Shown: in pieces, positions 39,180-48,721 of the stretch
Numbering within the stretch: position 1 is the first letter of the stretch
How the letters are laid out: each line of letters starts with the position of its first letter
From: PALSA-1004 sp963804885
GTDB lineage: Bacteria; Pseudomonadota; Gammaproteobacteria; Burkholderiales; SG8-41
DNA length: 64,000 nt
Direction: 5' to 3'
NCBI GenBank assembly: GCA_963804885.1
Contig: CAWDSF010000021.1
Span: forward strand, 434,001 to 498,000
Translations under genes and position numbers: made by a program
Notes under the pieces: generated by a model
The model's database searches: none
What the model was told of the DNA's origin: nothing
What the model saw: the letters and a program-made list of their open reading frames with translations, nothing else

Positions 39180-40184
39180 CTACGCCTCACGCGGGACTTT
39201 CATCGGATGCATGCCAAGCTTGTCGAGCAGCGCGCGATCGCGTTGGGCTTCCGGATTGCCGGTCGTCAGGAGCTTGTCGCCGTAGAAAATGGAGTTTGCG
39301 CCCGCCGCGAAACAAAGCGCCTGAATGCCTTCGGACATTTCCTGGCGGCCGGCCGACAGGCGCACCATCGCCTTGGGCATCGTGATGCGCGCGGCGGCGA
39401 TCGTGCGCACGAATTCGAACGGATCGAGCTGCGCAGTACCGTGCAGCGGCGTGCCTTCGACCTGGACCAGGTTGTTGATCGGCACGCTCTCGGGATAGGG
39501 ATCTAGGTTCGCGAGTTGCGCGATCAACGCCGCGCGCGTGCGGCGCGTCTCACCCATGCCCACGATGCCGCCGCTGCACACGTGCAGGCCGGCATTGCGC
39601 ACTTTGCCCAGGGTGTCGAGCCGGTCGTCCTGCGTGCGCGTCGATACGATTTCGCCGTAAAACTCGGGCGCGGTATCGAGATTGTGATTGTAGTAATCGA
39701 GGCCGGCGTCTTTCAGCTGTTCGGCCTGCCCTTCTTTCAGCATGCCGAGCGTCGCGCAGGTTTCCATGCCGAGTCCGCGCACGGCCTTGACCATTTCGAG
39801 CACGCGGGCCAACTCGCGCTGCTTGGGTCCGCGCCACGCGGCGCCCATGCAGAAACGGGTCGCGCCCTGGTCGCGCGCCGCGCGCGCAGCGGCAACCACC
39901 GCGTCGACTGCGAGCATGTCTTCGTTCTCGACTTCGGTGTGATAGCGCGCGGCCTGCGGACAGTAGCCGCAATCTTCCGGACACCCGCCGGTTTTGATCG
40001 AAAGCAGCGTCGACAGCTGCACCGCATTCGCATCGAAATTTTCGCGATGCACGCTTTGCGCGCGAAACAGCAGATCGTTGAACGGCAGGTCCAGCAGCTG
40101 GGCGACCGCATCGTTGGTCCACTGCACTTTGCGGACGGTGTCGGCAGCGGCGGGGGCTGGCGCGTTGTGACTGAGGGTATCCAT
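39180..40184 (-). CDS. bioB: Biotin synthase
   Basis: Radical SAM enzyme that inserts sulfur into dethiobiotin. 334 residues, unbroken. LLSIKTGGCPEDCGYCPQAAR contains the CxxxCxxC cluster motif. The cysteines of the auxiliary [2Fe-2S] cluster are in TRFCMGAAWRGP, MCATLG-like ETCATLGML and GLHVCSGGIVGMGE, with the arginine in ARITMPKAMVRLSAGR. The start ATG 40184 is 53 bases from the divergent comF. With bioF, H, C and D it covers biotin synthesis except for bioA, which is not in the window. Confidence 0.97.
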   Translation of the reverse strand: MDTLSHNAPAPAAADTVRKVQWTNDAVAQLLDLPFNDLLFRAQSVHRENFDANAVQLSTLLSIKTGGCPEDCGYCPQAARYHTEVENEDMLAVDAVVAAARAARDQGATRFCMGAAWRGPKQRELARVLEMVKAVRGLGMETCATLGMLKEGQAEQLKDAGLDYYNHNLDTAPEFYGEIVSTRTQDDRLDTLGKVRNAGLHVCSGGIVGMGETRRTRAALIAQLANLDPYPESVPINNLVQVEGTPLHGTAQLDPFEFVRTIAAARITMPKAMVRLSAGRQEMSEGIQALCFAAGANSIFYGDKLLTTGNPEAQRDRALLDKLGMHPMKVPREA

Positions 40185-40236
40185 GGTGTTAAGCTCGCGG
40201 GATCAGTAGGCAGCCAGGAAAAATTTCTTCTAGATC

Positions 40237-40980
40237 ATGAGCTTCGCATCATCATTGATAGCCCGGCACTTGTCAAATTTTCGGCGTGCCGTTTTGAACA
40301 ATTGCACGCGGATTACCCACGCCGCGTTGCCCGAACGCTGCCTGTTATGTAGCGCGGAGGCGCCGGCTTTATTACTGTGCGGGCGCTGTCGCACGGATTT
40401 GCCGTGGCTGCCCGCGCACGGCTGCCCCCAGTGCGCGATACCGACGGCTGACGGCAATGTGTGCGGTGCATGCCTCTCCCATCCGCCGCGTTTCGATGCA
40501 ATCACGGCCGCTTTTACTTATGACTGGCCGCTCGCGCCGCTCATTCAACAATACAAATATGCGGGCAATCTCGCGCTGGCCCGGGTGTTCGCGCACGCGC
40601 TCGCCGCGCGCATCGCCGGCACGGTGGATCTCATCATCCCGATGCCGCTGGCGCCGCTGCGCCTCGCCGAGCGCGGTTTCAACCAGGCGCTCGAGATCGC
40701 GCGCATCGTGAGCCGGATGAAAGGGATCGCACTGGCGCCGACCGCTTGCCGGCGCGTGCGTGAAAGCGCACCGCAGGCTACGTTGCCCTGGCAGGAGCGC
40801 GCGCGCAATATCCGGGGCGCCTTCGTCTGCGACATGGACCTGCGCGGGGCCCGCGTCGCCGTGGTCGACGATGTGCTGACGACGGGCGCGACATTGAACG
40901 AGCTCGCGCGTAACCTGCGCAAGGCCGGCGCGAGCGAAATTCAGGGCTGGATGGTCGCGCGCGCGGTCAAGCCGCAGTAA
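40237..40980 (+). CDS. comF: ComF-family phosphoribosyltransferase-like protein
   Basis: 247 residues. The N-terminal zinc-ribbon has PERCLLCSAEAPALLLCGRCRTDLP followed by CPQCAI and CGACL. The C-terminal PRTase domain has KYAGNLALARVFAHAL, PMPLAPLRLAERGFNQALEIAR and the PRPP loop VAVVDDVLTTGATLNELA. ComF is needed for the last step of DNA uptake in competent bacteria, though the gene is also widespread where competence is unknown. It is divergent from bioB, the common setting in betaproteobacteria. Confidence 0.92.
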   Translation: MSFASSLIARHLSNFRRAVLNNCTRITHAALPERCLLCSAEAPALLLCGRCRTDLPWLPAHGCPQCAIPTADGNVCGACLSHPPRFDAITAAFTYDWPLAPLIQQYKYAGNLALARVFAHALAARIAGTVDLIIPMPLAPLRLAERGFNQALEIARIVSRMKGIALAPTACRRVRESAPQATLPWQERARNIRGAFVCDMDLRGARVAVVDDVLTTGATLNELARNLRKAGASEIQGWMVARAVKPQ

Positions 40981-41006
40981 TTTCGCCATGGCAGAAAACC
41001 AGCACG

Positions 41007-41471
41007 ATGTTTGAAGTGATTCTGTACGAACCGGAAATACCGCCGAACGCCGGCAACATCATGCGCTTGTGCGCGAATGCGGGTTGCCGGCTGCACCTCG
41101 TGCGCCCGCTGGGTTTTTCGCTGTCCGACAAGCAGCTCGAGCGCGCCGGCATGGATTATCGCGGGCAGATCGATTTGCTCGTGCACGACGATTGGCGGCG
41201 TTGCACGGATAGCCTGCAAGGGCACCGCCTGTTCGCAGTCACCACGCGCGGCTCTCAACGCTATGACAAAGTCCGGTTTGCCGGCGGCGACGCTTTGGTG
41301 TTCGGGTCGGAGACTCGCGGATTGCCGGCCGACGTGCTTGACGACTTCGCCGCCGATTCGCGCTTACGGCTGCCGATGCTGCCCGGCAGCCGCAGTATCA
41401 ATCTGGCGAATGCGGTCGCGGTGGTCGTGTATGAGGCATGGCGTCAGCAAGAGTTTGGCGGCGGCGCGTAA
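41007..41471 (+). CDS. trmL: tRNA (cytidine/uridine34-2'-O)-methyltransferase
   Basis: 154 residues, the normal length of this SPOUT-fold enzyme. MFEVILYEPEIPPNAGNIMRLCANAG is the N-terminal strand-loop with catalytic arginine. ALVFGSETRGLPADVLDD and LPMLPGSRSINLANAVAVVVYEAWRQ form the trefoil knot that binds SAM. It modifies the wobble base of leucine tRNAs. It follows comF after 26 bases and its stop is eight bases from the stop of the first giant exoprotein gene, which converges on it. Confidence 0.95.
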   Translation: MFEVILYEPEIPPNAGNIMRLCANAGCRLHLVRPLGFSLSDKQLERAGMDYRGQIDLLVHDDWRRCTDSLQGHRLFAVTTRGSQRYDKVRFAGGDALVFGSETRGLPADVLDDFAADSRLRLPMLPGSRSINLANAVAVVVYEAWRQQEFGGGA

Positions 41472-41479
41472 CGTGCAGC

Positions 41480-44400
41480 CTAGTAGTTGCTGCTCACGAA
41501 GAAACAGACGCCGGGCGTTGCAACATCGAATATGTCGTCATTGAGCGCGCTTTCGCAATTACGTGACGAACTGGCAACGACTGCATCGATCGAGATTCCC
41601 TGAGCGGTGCCAGCGACGCACCGGCACGCCGCCGGTTGCCAACGCGTTTCGCTGACGGCCACCCGCTGCATTGCCGCGAGTTGCGGCGCGAACACGGCGC
41701 TTGTGACAACAGCGGGAGATGCTCCGCTGACGGTCAACGTACCGTTGACATACGTAAGAGCGTAATTAGCGGATGCCTGGCCCGATGGCGTTATCGCATA
41801 CGCTCCGGCCGGGGAGGCGATCGTGGCGGGCGTCGCGAAAGCGAGCGCGCCGGCGAGAACCGCGGGGGTTTCCCCGAACTGAAATCCCGAGTACGTCGCC
41901 GTGAACGCGGGGTTGGCCAGGCCCACCGTGCGCGCGCCGTCATTGGCGGTGACGGTCAACGGGGCCGGCGTGATATTCAGGAGGTTGCCCGGGACCAGCG
42001 TCGCGCCGGAGTAATTGGCGGCTGCCGCGCCGCTCAACGCGATCGTGCCGCTCGTGTAATTGTAGGCGCCAACGTTCTCGCCGGCGACGCGCGTGAGGCT
42101 GGTCAATGCGCCCGCAACATTCGCGGTATCGTCGATGGCCACGTTGCCATTCCATGTCGCAATCGCCGGATTGTTCACGACGCCATTCAACGTGAGACCA
42201 AAAGTGGCGGCGGCCGGATCGCTCGCGCCATATACCTTCGTCCCGTCGCCCGACAGCGTACCAGTCAGCGGCGCGGCCGTAATCGTGAGCGTTTTACCGG
42301 CCGTGAACGAAATTCCGTAGCCCGCATTCGAGGCAAACGTTCCCTGCGTGATTGCGCGCGCACCCGTCGATTCGCCCGCCACGCGCGCGAAAGCGCCGGT
42401 TAAACCGGCCGTCACCGCCGTGTCGGTTACGCCATCGTCGGAGACGAATCCGACGGCGGCAAACGTCTGCGCAGGATCGTTCGTGCCGTATACCTTAGTC
42501 TTGTCGTCGGCCGTCACGGTGAGATTCGGTGTCGCACTGTAGACCAGATGATTGCCCGGTTCGGTAACCGACGCCGGCGGATTGCCCGCGAACGTGCGGC
42601 CGTAGAGCCGCGGCATCGCCGAGCCTGCCGCCGCAGTCAACCCGTTTTCGGTCGAGCCGGCCGGTGACGTCGAGTACACGAGCCAGCGCCCGGCGCCCGG
42701 ATTGAGTGCGCCCGGGCCCACGTTATTGACGAAATCCTGCGCGGCCGCGAGCACAATCGAGTCGCCGCCAGCGGTGGCGGTAATCGTCCCGTTGAGCGTC
42801 AGGTTGACCGGCCAACGTCTGCGCGGTCAGCGTGCCAACCGTCGAAGTTCCGAGCGACAACGCATTGGAGTCGACAATGCTCGCGGTGCCGGCGGTGTTG
42901 AGACTCAGGTCGCCGTTGAAATTATTGGCCGCGTTGAGCGCAGTGATGTCGCCGGCGCCGGTGCTCGTCAATGTGGTGGCGCCGCTTGTCGTAACGACGC
43001 TGCCGAAGGATTGCGCGCCCGTCGTGCGAACCGAACCGCCGTTGAGCGCGGTGACTTGTCCTGCGCTGGTCGCTATGGCGGCGAGCGCAGTGGTCGCGCC
43101 TATCGTGTTGGATAAGGTCAGCGTGCCCGTTCCGGTTTGCGTCAGCGTTGAAGTTCCGGGAACGGAGTCATTCACGGTACCCGACAGCGTAAGGCTGCCG
43201 TTGCCGCCGATGCTCGTGCTGGCGTTTAGCGTAACCGCGCCGGCGGCCGAGCCGCTGCCGGCAGTTACGACCAGCGCGCCATTGCCGCCCACACCCGTGC
43301 CGGCGAGATTCAACGCTTCCGCGCCAACCGCGATGCCGTTGCCGATTTCAAGCGTGGCCCCGGCAGCAACCGTAGTGCCGCTCAAGGTATTGCCCAGCGC
43401 GGTAGCGTTCGCGGCGACGAGCGTGCCCGCGTTGACGGCGGTTGCGCCGCCGTAGGTATTCGCTCCGCTAAGGGTGGTCGTGCCGGTTCCTGCCTGCGTC
43501 ACCGCACCGAAGCTGCTGATGGTGTTGGCCGCGGTGAGCGCATTGTTGCGATTGAATACGAGCGTCCCGATGTTGGTGACCCCGCCCGTTCCCAACGTGC
43601 CCGTGGCGCCACCATTGCCGACCTGCAGCGTGCCTTCCCGGATCGTCGTAACACCCGAATTGAGATTGGCGCCGGTCAACGTCAGCGTACCGCTGCCGAG
43701 CTTTGTCAGGGCGCCGTTGGTGGCGGTACTGGCGCCGCTGAGCGTCAGGTTGGTTGCCGCCGACGCAACGTCGATCGAACTGGTCGTGCCGCCCGTCAGC
43801 GTGTAATTGCGATTGGTGGTGACCGTGCCGCCCGTGTATTGCAAGGTGCCGCCGCCGAGCACGAGGTTGGCAGCCGCATTGGTGGATTGCCCGATGTTGC
43901 TTGCGATGCCGCCATCAGCCAGCAGGTTGGCGCTCAACACGCCCGCGTTGATCGTCGTCGGGCCGGTATAAGTATTCGCGCGCGACAGCGTAACCGTCCC
44001 CGCCGTCGTCTTGGTCAGGCCCGCGCCGCCCGCGAGTATCGCGTTGATCGAACCGTTCTGCACGGCATACGACGTGCCCGTCAGGACGCCGGTGCTGCCC
44101 GTGATGGTTCCGTTGACTAGCGTTACCGTGCCAACGGTGTCCGAAAATGTCCCCAGTTCATACGTCCCGCCCGCGATGGTCAAGTTGCCCGCGGCCAGCA
44201 CGTTGTTGATTCCCGCTGCCAACGTTCCCGCGCTGACTGTCGTCCCACCGGTCCAGCCATTATTACCGGCAAGCGTGAGCGTTCCGCTGCCGCGCTTGTT
44301 CACGGCACCTCCATTAACGGTGCTCGCCCCGGTTATCGTCAGGTTGGTGGCCGCGTTCGCGACGTCGATGGCCGTAACAGGGTTCGGCGGCGATCAAGGT

Positions 44401-47400
44401 AAAGTTGCGGTTGGTGGACGTCGTGCCGCCCGTGTAGAGCAGCGTCGCGCTGCCCATCACCAGATTGGCCGCCGCATTCGTGGATGCACCGATACTGCTC
44501 GCGACACCCCCGTTGGCCAGCGAGTTCACGCTCAATGTGCCCAAGCTGATCGTGGTCGCGCCGGTGTACGTATTGGCGCCGGTGAGTCTCAGCGTGCCGG
44601 TGCCTGCCTTGGTGAGCCCTGCGCCTGCACCGCTGATAATCGCCGAGATCGTCAGATCATTTGCCGCGGTTCCGTCATTGACCGTAAAGAGTCGCGTCGC
44701 GCCCAGCGCCAGATTGCCGCTCAGCGTAGCCCCGACCGCGCCCGAACCGTTAACGCCCAACGTGACGTCGCCACCGAGCGTCAGTGTGCCCGCGCCGGTG
44801 GTGACGCTGGCACCGGATACAGCCCCGCTCTCCAGTTGCAGCGTCGTGATTGAATTATTGAATCCGTTCAGATCGAACGTTCCCTGCGCTCTCACTGTCA
44901 CCGGTTGGACGGTCGAGAACGCGTTCGCGATGCCTGACCGCAATACCCCGCTATTGACGAACAAACCGCCCGAAATCGCGACCGACCGATTTTCCAGCAA
45001 GGTTCCGGCGCCGCTCTTGCTCATGCCGCCGGTCCCCGTGATGGGCGTGTCCGACTCGAGGGTCAGGTCCGTGACCGCAAAGACTTTCGCTTCCGCGACG
45101 CCAAACGCGACGCCACCGCCGCCCGCAGGGCGCGACCCTCGAATCACATTGCTGCCGCCAAGCGAGAGCACGTTGCCGCTCAATGCAGCACCGCCCGACG
45201 GTGAGCGTGTTCGGACCGGCGCCGCTGTCGTAGTCGTACGTAACGCCGCCGGACGAGCAACAGCGAATTGATCGACGCCGTATCGTTGCCGACACGATTC
45301 GCCGTGAGCTTGTAGTTGACGTTGGCGCCGGGAGCCAGGCCGTCCGCCTGATACTCGCTCGCCAGTAACGGCCGCAACCCGTTTACGGATCCGGTCGGCG
45401 GGTCGTAGGTGACAAAGTCGGTGCCTGCACTGGCGTTACTTACCGCCCCGATCGCCCCTGCGACGATGCTGACGGTATCAGTTCCCGCATTCCCGCCGCC
45501 GCCCGTCAGGGTGGGCGCCACCGTGAACACGATGTTTGAGCTGTTGGCGGTCTGCGAGGCAACGGTATTCGCGCCGAGGTTCGTGCCGCGGAACAACGCC
45601 GTCGCGCCTTGCGACCGCGCGAGCGAAGCGAACGTGACGCGCGTGTTCCGCGCCGCATTGGGCGACAGCGTGATGGTCGAGTAACCGCTGGCCAGGTTGA
45701 GGGCGCCGAGCGCTTCGTTCGTGTTGGCGGCCGCATTGCCGATCACGACGAACTCGCCGCCATTCATCGTCAGCGTATTGGCGATGCGGTCGTTGTTGTT
45801 CACTGCGCTGTTATCGAGAGTGAGCGTGGCGCCCGCGCTGACCGTGAACGCGCTGCCGGTCGCCGCGCCCGTGGCGCCGCTTAACGTCAGGTTGCCGCCG
45901 CCCACTGTGGTGGCGCCTGTATACGTATTCGCCCGGTTCAGTGTAAAGGTTCCGTCGCCCTGCTTGGTGAGTCCGCCCGCGCCGCTGAGCACGCCGCTAT
46001 AAGTGGTGTTAGCGGCATCGCCGGTTGTCAGAGTCGCGTTGAGCGCAACATTGCCGCCCGCGCCGCCGCCGCCCGACAGACTGCCGATTGTCTCCGCGGC
46101 AGCAACGGTAAGGCTGGCACTGGCGGCATTGGCAAGGACGACTGCGCCCGTGTCCGCAATTGCCCTGCCGCCGGTCAAGCTCAGAGTGCCCCCGTTGATC
46201 GTCGTCGTGCCGGTATACGTGTTGGCTTGCGATAAGGTCAGCGTGCCCGCGCCTGCCTTGGTGAGCCCGCCCGTGCCGCTGATGCTGGTGCCTGCGGTCT
46301 GGGTGCCGGCGCCGGTATGCGTGACACCGAAGGTTCCGCCGCCGGTCAGCGCCACATTGCCCAGCGTCAGCGCGGCGGCGTTTGCGATCGTGATGGCCGC
46401 GGCAGTTGCGTTACTGCTCTGCAGCGTTCCCGCATTCAAGTTGACTGCGCCGCCGCCGGCATTCATGGTGATCAGCCCGGATCCGGCATTCACCGATTTC
46501 GCCGAGGCGAGATTGATGCCACCGGTGCCGCTGGCGAGGGAGATAGTACCGCCGTTGGTGGTGATGCTCTCGCTGATGTCGATGGAGCCCGCGCCGCCGC
46601 CCGTCAGCGTCAGCGCGCCGCTGCCCGCATTGTTGATTCCGCCGCTGCCGGCGACAACCGTGATGTTGCGGCTGGCGCTGAGCGTCAGCGTATTGGCCGA
46701 GTTGTAATTGATCGCATTGTTGACGGTGATGTCGCCGTTGCCGGCCAGCGGGGAAGCGGTCGTGACGATCACGTTGCTGAGCCCCAGTTGCCCGGTCAAC
46801 GTCGTCACGTTCAGATTCGATGCCGCCGTCGTCGAGTCGGAAAAAGTGCCCGCCCCGAACGCGAGGGTCGGCGTATTCGCGGCGGTGCTGATCATGATAT
46901 CCGTCGGGTCGAGCAGCAGCGCGCCGGTCGTGCCCAATGGCGCGCGCGTGTCGACCAATCCCTGGAAGTCGAGCCAGCCTTTGCCGGACGTTTCGACCAA
47001 TCCGCCATTGCCGCCGGCGCTGCCGCCGCGCGCCGAAATTACTCCGTAGAACTGCGTGGCATCGTCGGCCCACACGATTACTTTGCCGCCGTCGCCGGCC
47101 GCAGTTGCATCCGCGCGCAATTCTGCGTCGCGGCCGATGAAAGTGCGGCGCGAGTTCGGCAGCGCAACGCCGCCGCGGGAAATGGCGCCGCCCTGGAAGT
47201 CGCCGCCAATCAGTATCGTGCCGCCGCCGGTCGCGCCGGACGCGTTGACAAGCGCGCCATCAAAGACGCCAGTCAGATCGCCCACGACCTCCACGCGGCC
47301 GCCAAGCCCTGAGTTGCCGCTTGCATCGACGGTGCCTGCGACAACTACCGTGCCCCCTGCAACCGCCGACACTGTGCCGCCGGTCGCGCCGCTAGCATCA

Positions 47401-48371
47401 ACGCGGCTGCCTGCGTCGAGCGTCAGATCGCTTGCTGCTTTCAAAGCGATCGTACCGCCCGCCCCGGTCTCACCTTTTGCTTCGAGAATACCCGCGACGA
47501 CCACGGTGCCGCCGGCATCGATCGTTATGTTCCCGCCGTCGCTGCCATTCGCCGTTACGGTGCTGCCGGCCGTCACCACGATATTGCGTGACGCTTTGAG
47601 GACGATGCTGCCGTCGGCGCCGCGCACCGCACTGTTCGCGCTGATGACGCCGCTGTTCCGGACCAGGCCGGCGTAGATGCCGCGGCTGCCGTAAGCAGCT
47701 TCGCTGAGATTTAACGGCCGGTCCTCCGGCGCGGTAATTTCGACCTGCAATTGCGGCGACGTCACCGCAGCCACGCGGACGGATTTGCCTGCGGCGAGCA
47801 CGATATCGCCATTAGGCGCCGTGAGCGTCCCCTGGTTGTCCACGGCGCTGCCGATCAGATAGATGCGTCCGCCGTTTGCCGCCGTGATGCTGCCCTGGTT
47901 GACGACGGCGGCGCCCAGCGTTGACTCACCGCTGAAATTCATGCGCCCCGCCAGAAAATCCTCGTTCTTGAGGTTGAGCGTCGAGGCCACCAGTCCCGCC
48001 ACGTCGACCTGCGCGCCGGCCCCGAACAATATGCCGTTCGGGTTGATCAGGAAAACCCGGCCATTGGATTGCAGCGTACCCAGTATCCGCGAGGGATCGA
48101 CGCCGACCACTCTATTGAGTACCGCGCTCGACGCCGATTGCTGAATGAAGCGCGTCGCCTCGGTCGCCTGGATCGAAAACTGCTGCCAGTTGATGATGGC
48201 TCCGGGCGTGTTGGTGATCGACAGCGTCTTGCCTTGCGTCGCGAAGGTGGCCTGGCCGTTGACGACGACCGGCCCTACGGGATTCCCGTACGCGGACTGC
48301 CCGGCAAAGCATGCCGCCACGGCAACCACCATCAGCTTGCGCTGCAACCGATTTCGTTTGACTGTGCTCAC
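41480..48371 (-). CDS. Giant filamentous-hemagglutinin-like exoprotein 1 (about 2,300 residues), frameshifted
   Basis: The start is GTG 48371, giving STVKRNRLQRKLMVVAVAACF and a signal peptide ending at AYG. The next 250 residues are a two-partner-secretion (TPS/haemagg_act) domain: NPVGPVVVNGQATF, INWQQFSI, SAVLNRVVGVDPSRILG, and NGRVFLINPNGILFGAGAQV. Then follow Gly/Ala/Thr-rich beta-helix repeats, several autotransporter-type repeats (LTKAGTGTLRLTGANTYTGAT), and two MBG-type domains (LTVTADDKTKVYGTNDPA). The C-terminus holds cysteines (PAACRCVAGT, FDVATPGVCFF). Frame changes lie near 45260, 45190, 44385 and 42810. Secreted adhesin-like function is inferred from architecture. No TpsB partner is in the window. 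Confidence 0.85.
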
Positions 48372-48721
48372 ACCCGCATTACGGCAACAATCGTGCCGAG
48401 CCAGCACGTCGCTATGTTCGCAAGTGATTTGCGTCACTATATGCAAAGAAGGCGTGAATAAGTCTCACCTCAAGGTATGCCAAACGGGTGCGACATTAAT
48501 GGCGCCGAACGTGTGCGGTGTGCAAATCCTGACGAACGGAGGGAGTTACGACAGTTTCGGGTTCCTGCGCGTGATTAAGTGCGCACTGCAACGCTCTGCG
48601 CGGAAGCGCAAAGCAGCCACGCGCGGTTGCAGCCGACGCCGTGCGGAGTGCTTAATGTGGGACATTCTGAGGATCGGGAAAAAGCTGAAGTGGCGGCGGG
48701 CGACCGCGGGAGGGCGCAATG
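48372..48721. other. Intergenic region between the two giant exoprotein genes, with structured element
   Basis: No gene is found in these 350 bases. Two structures are visible. CTGCAAC at 48586-48592 pairs with GTTGCAG at 48626-48632, enclosing an inner hairpin CTCTGCGC (48594-48601) with GCGCAAAG (48606-48613) across GGAA. Nearer the gene lies a palindrome at 48423-48438. The region is the 3' flank of exoprotein 2 and the 5' flank of exoprotein 1, both on the minus strand. Confidence 0.5.
48423..48438 (-). promoter_or_regulatory. CRP-like palindrome upstream of exoprotein 1
   Basis: AGTGATTTGCGTCACT is a GTGA-six bases-TCAC palindrome extended by one base on each side, the form bound by CRP-family regulators (consensus TGTGA, six bases, TCACA). 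It is centred about 60 bases before GTG 48371. A TTTGCATA element lies just beyond it at 48447-48440 on the minus strand. Confidence 0.4.

Noticed and set aside
40185..40236. Regulatory site in the bioB-comF divergent gap
   Set aside because: No clear palindrome or promoter pair could be found in these 52 bases.
41472..41479. Terminator between trmL and exoprotein 1
   Set aside because: The convergent stops are eight bases apart and no hairpin fits.
42700..48144. Several Val/Pro/Ala-rich plus-strand open frames opposite the giant genes
   Set aside because: They are mirror images of the Gly/Ala/Thr repeat coding on the minus strand.
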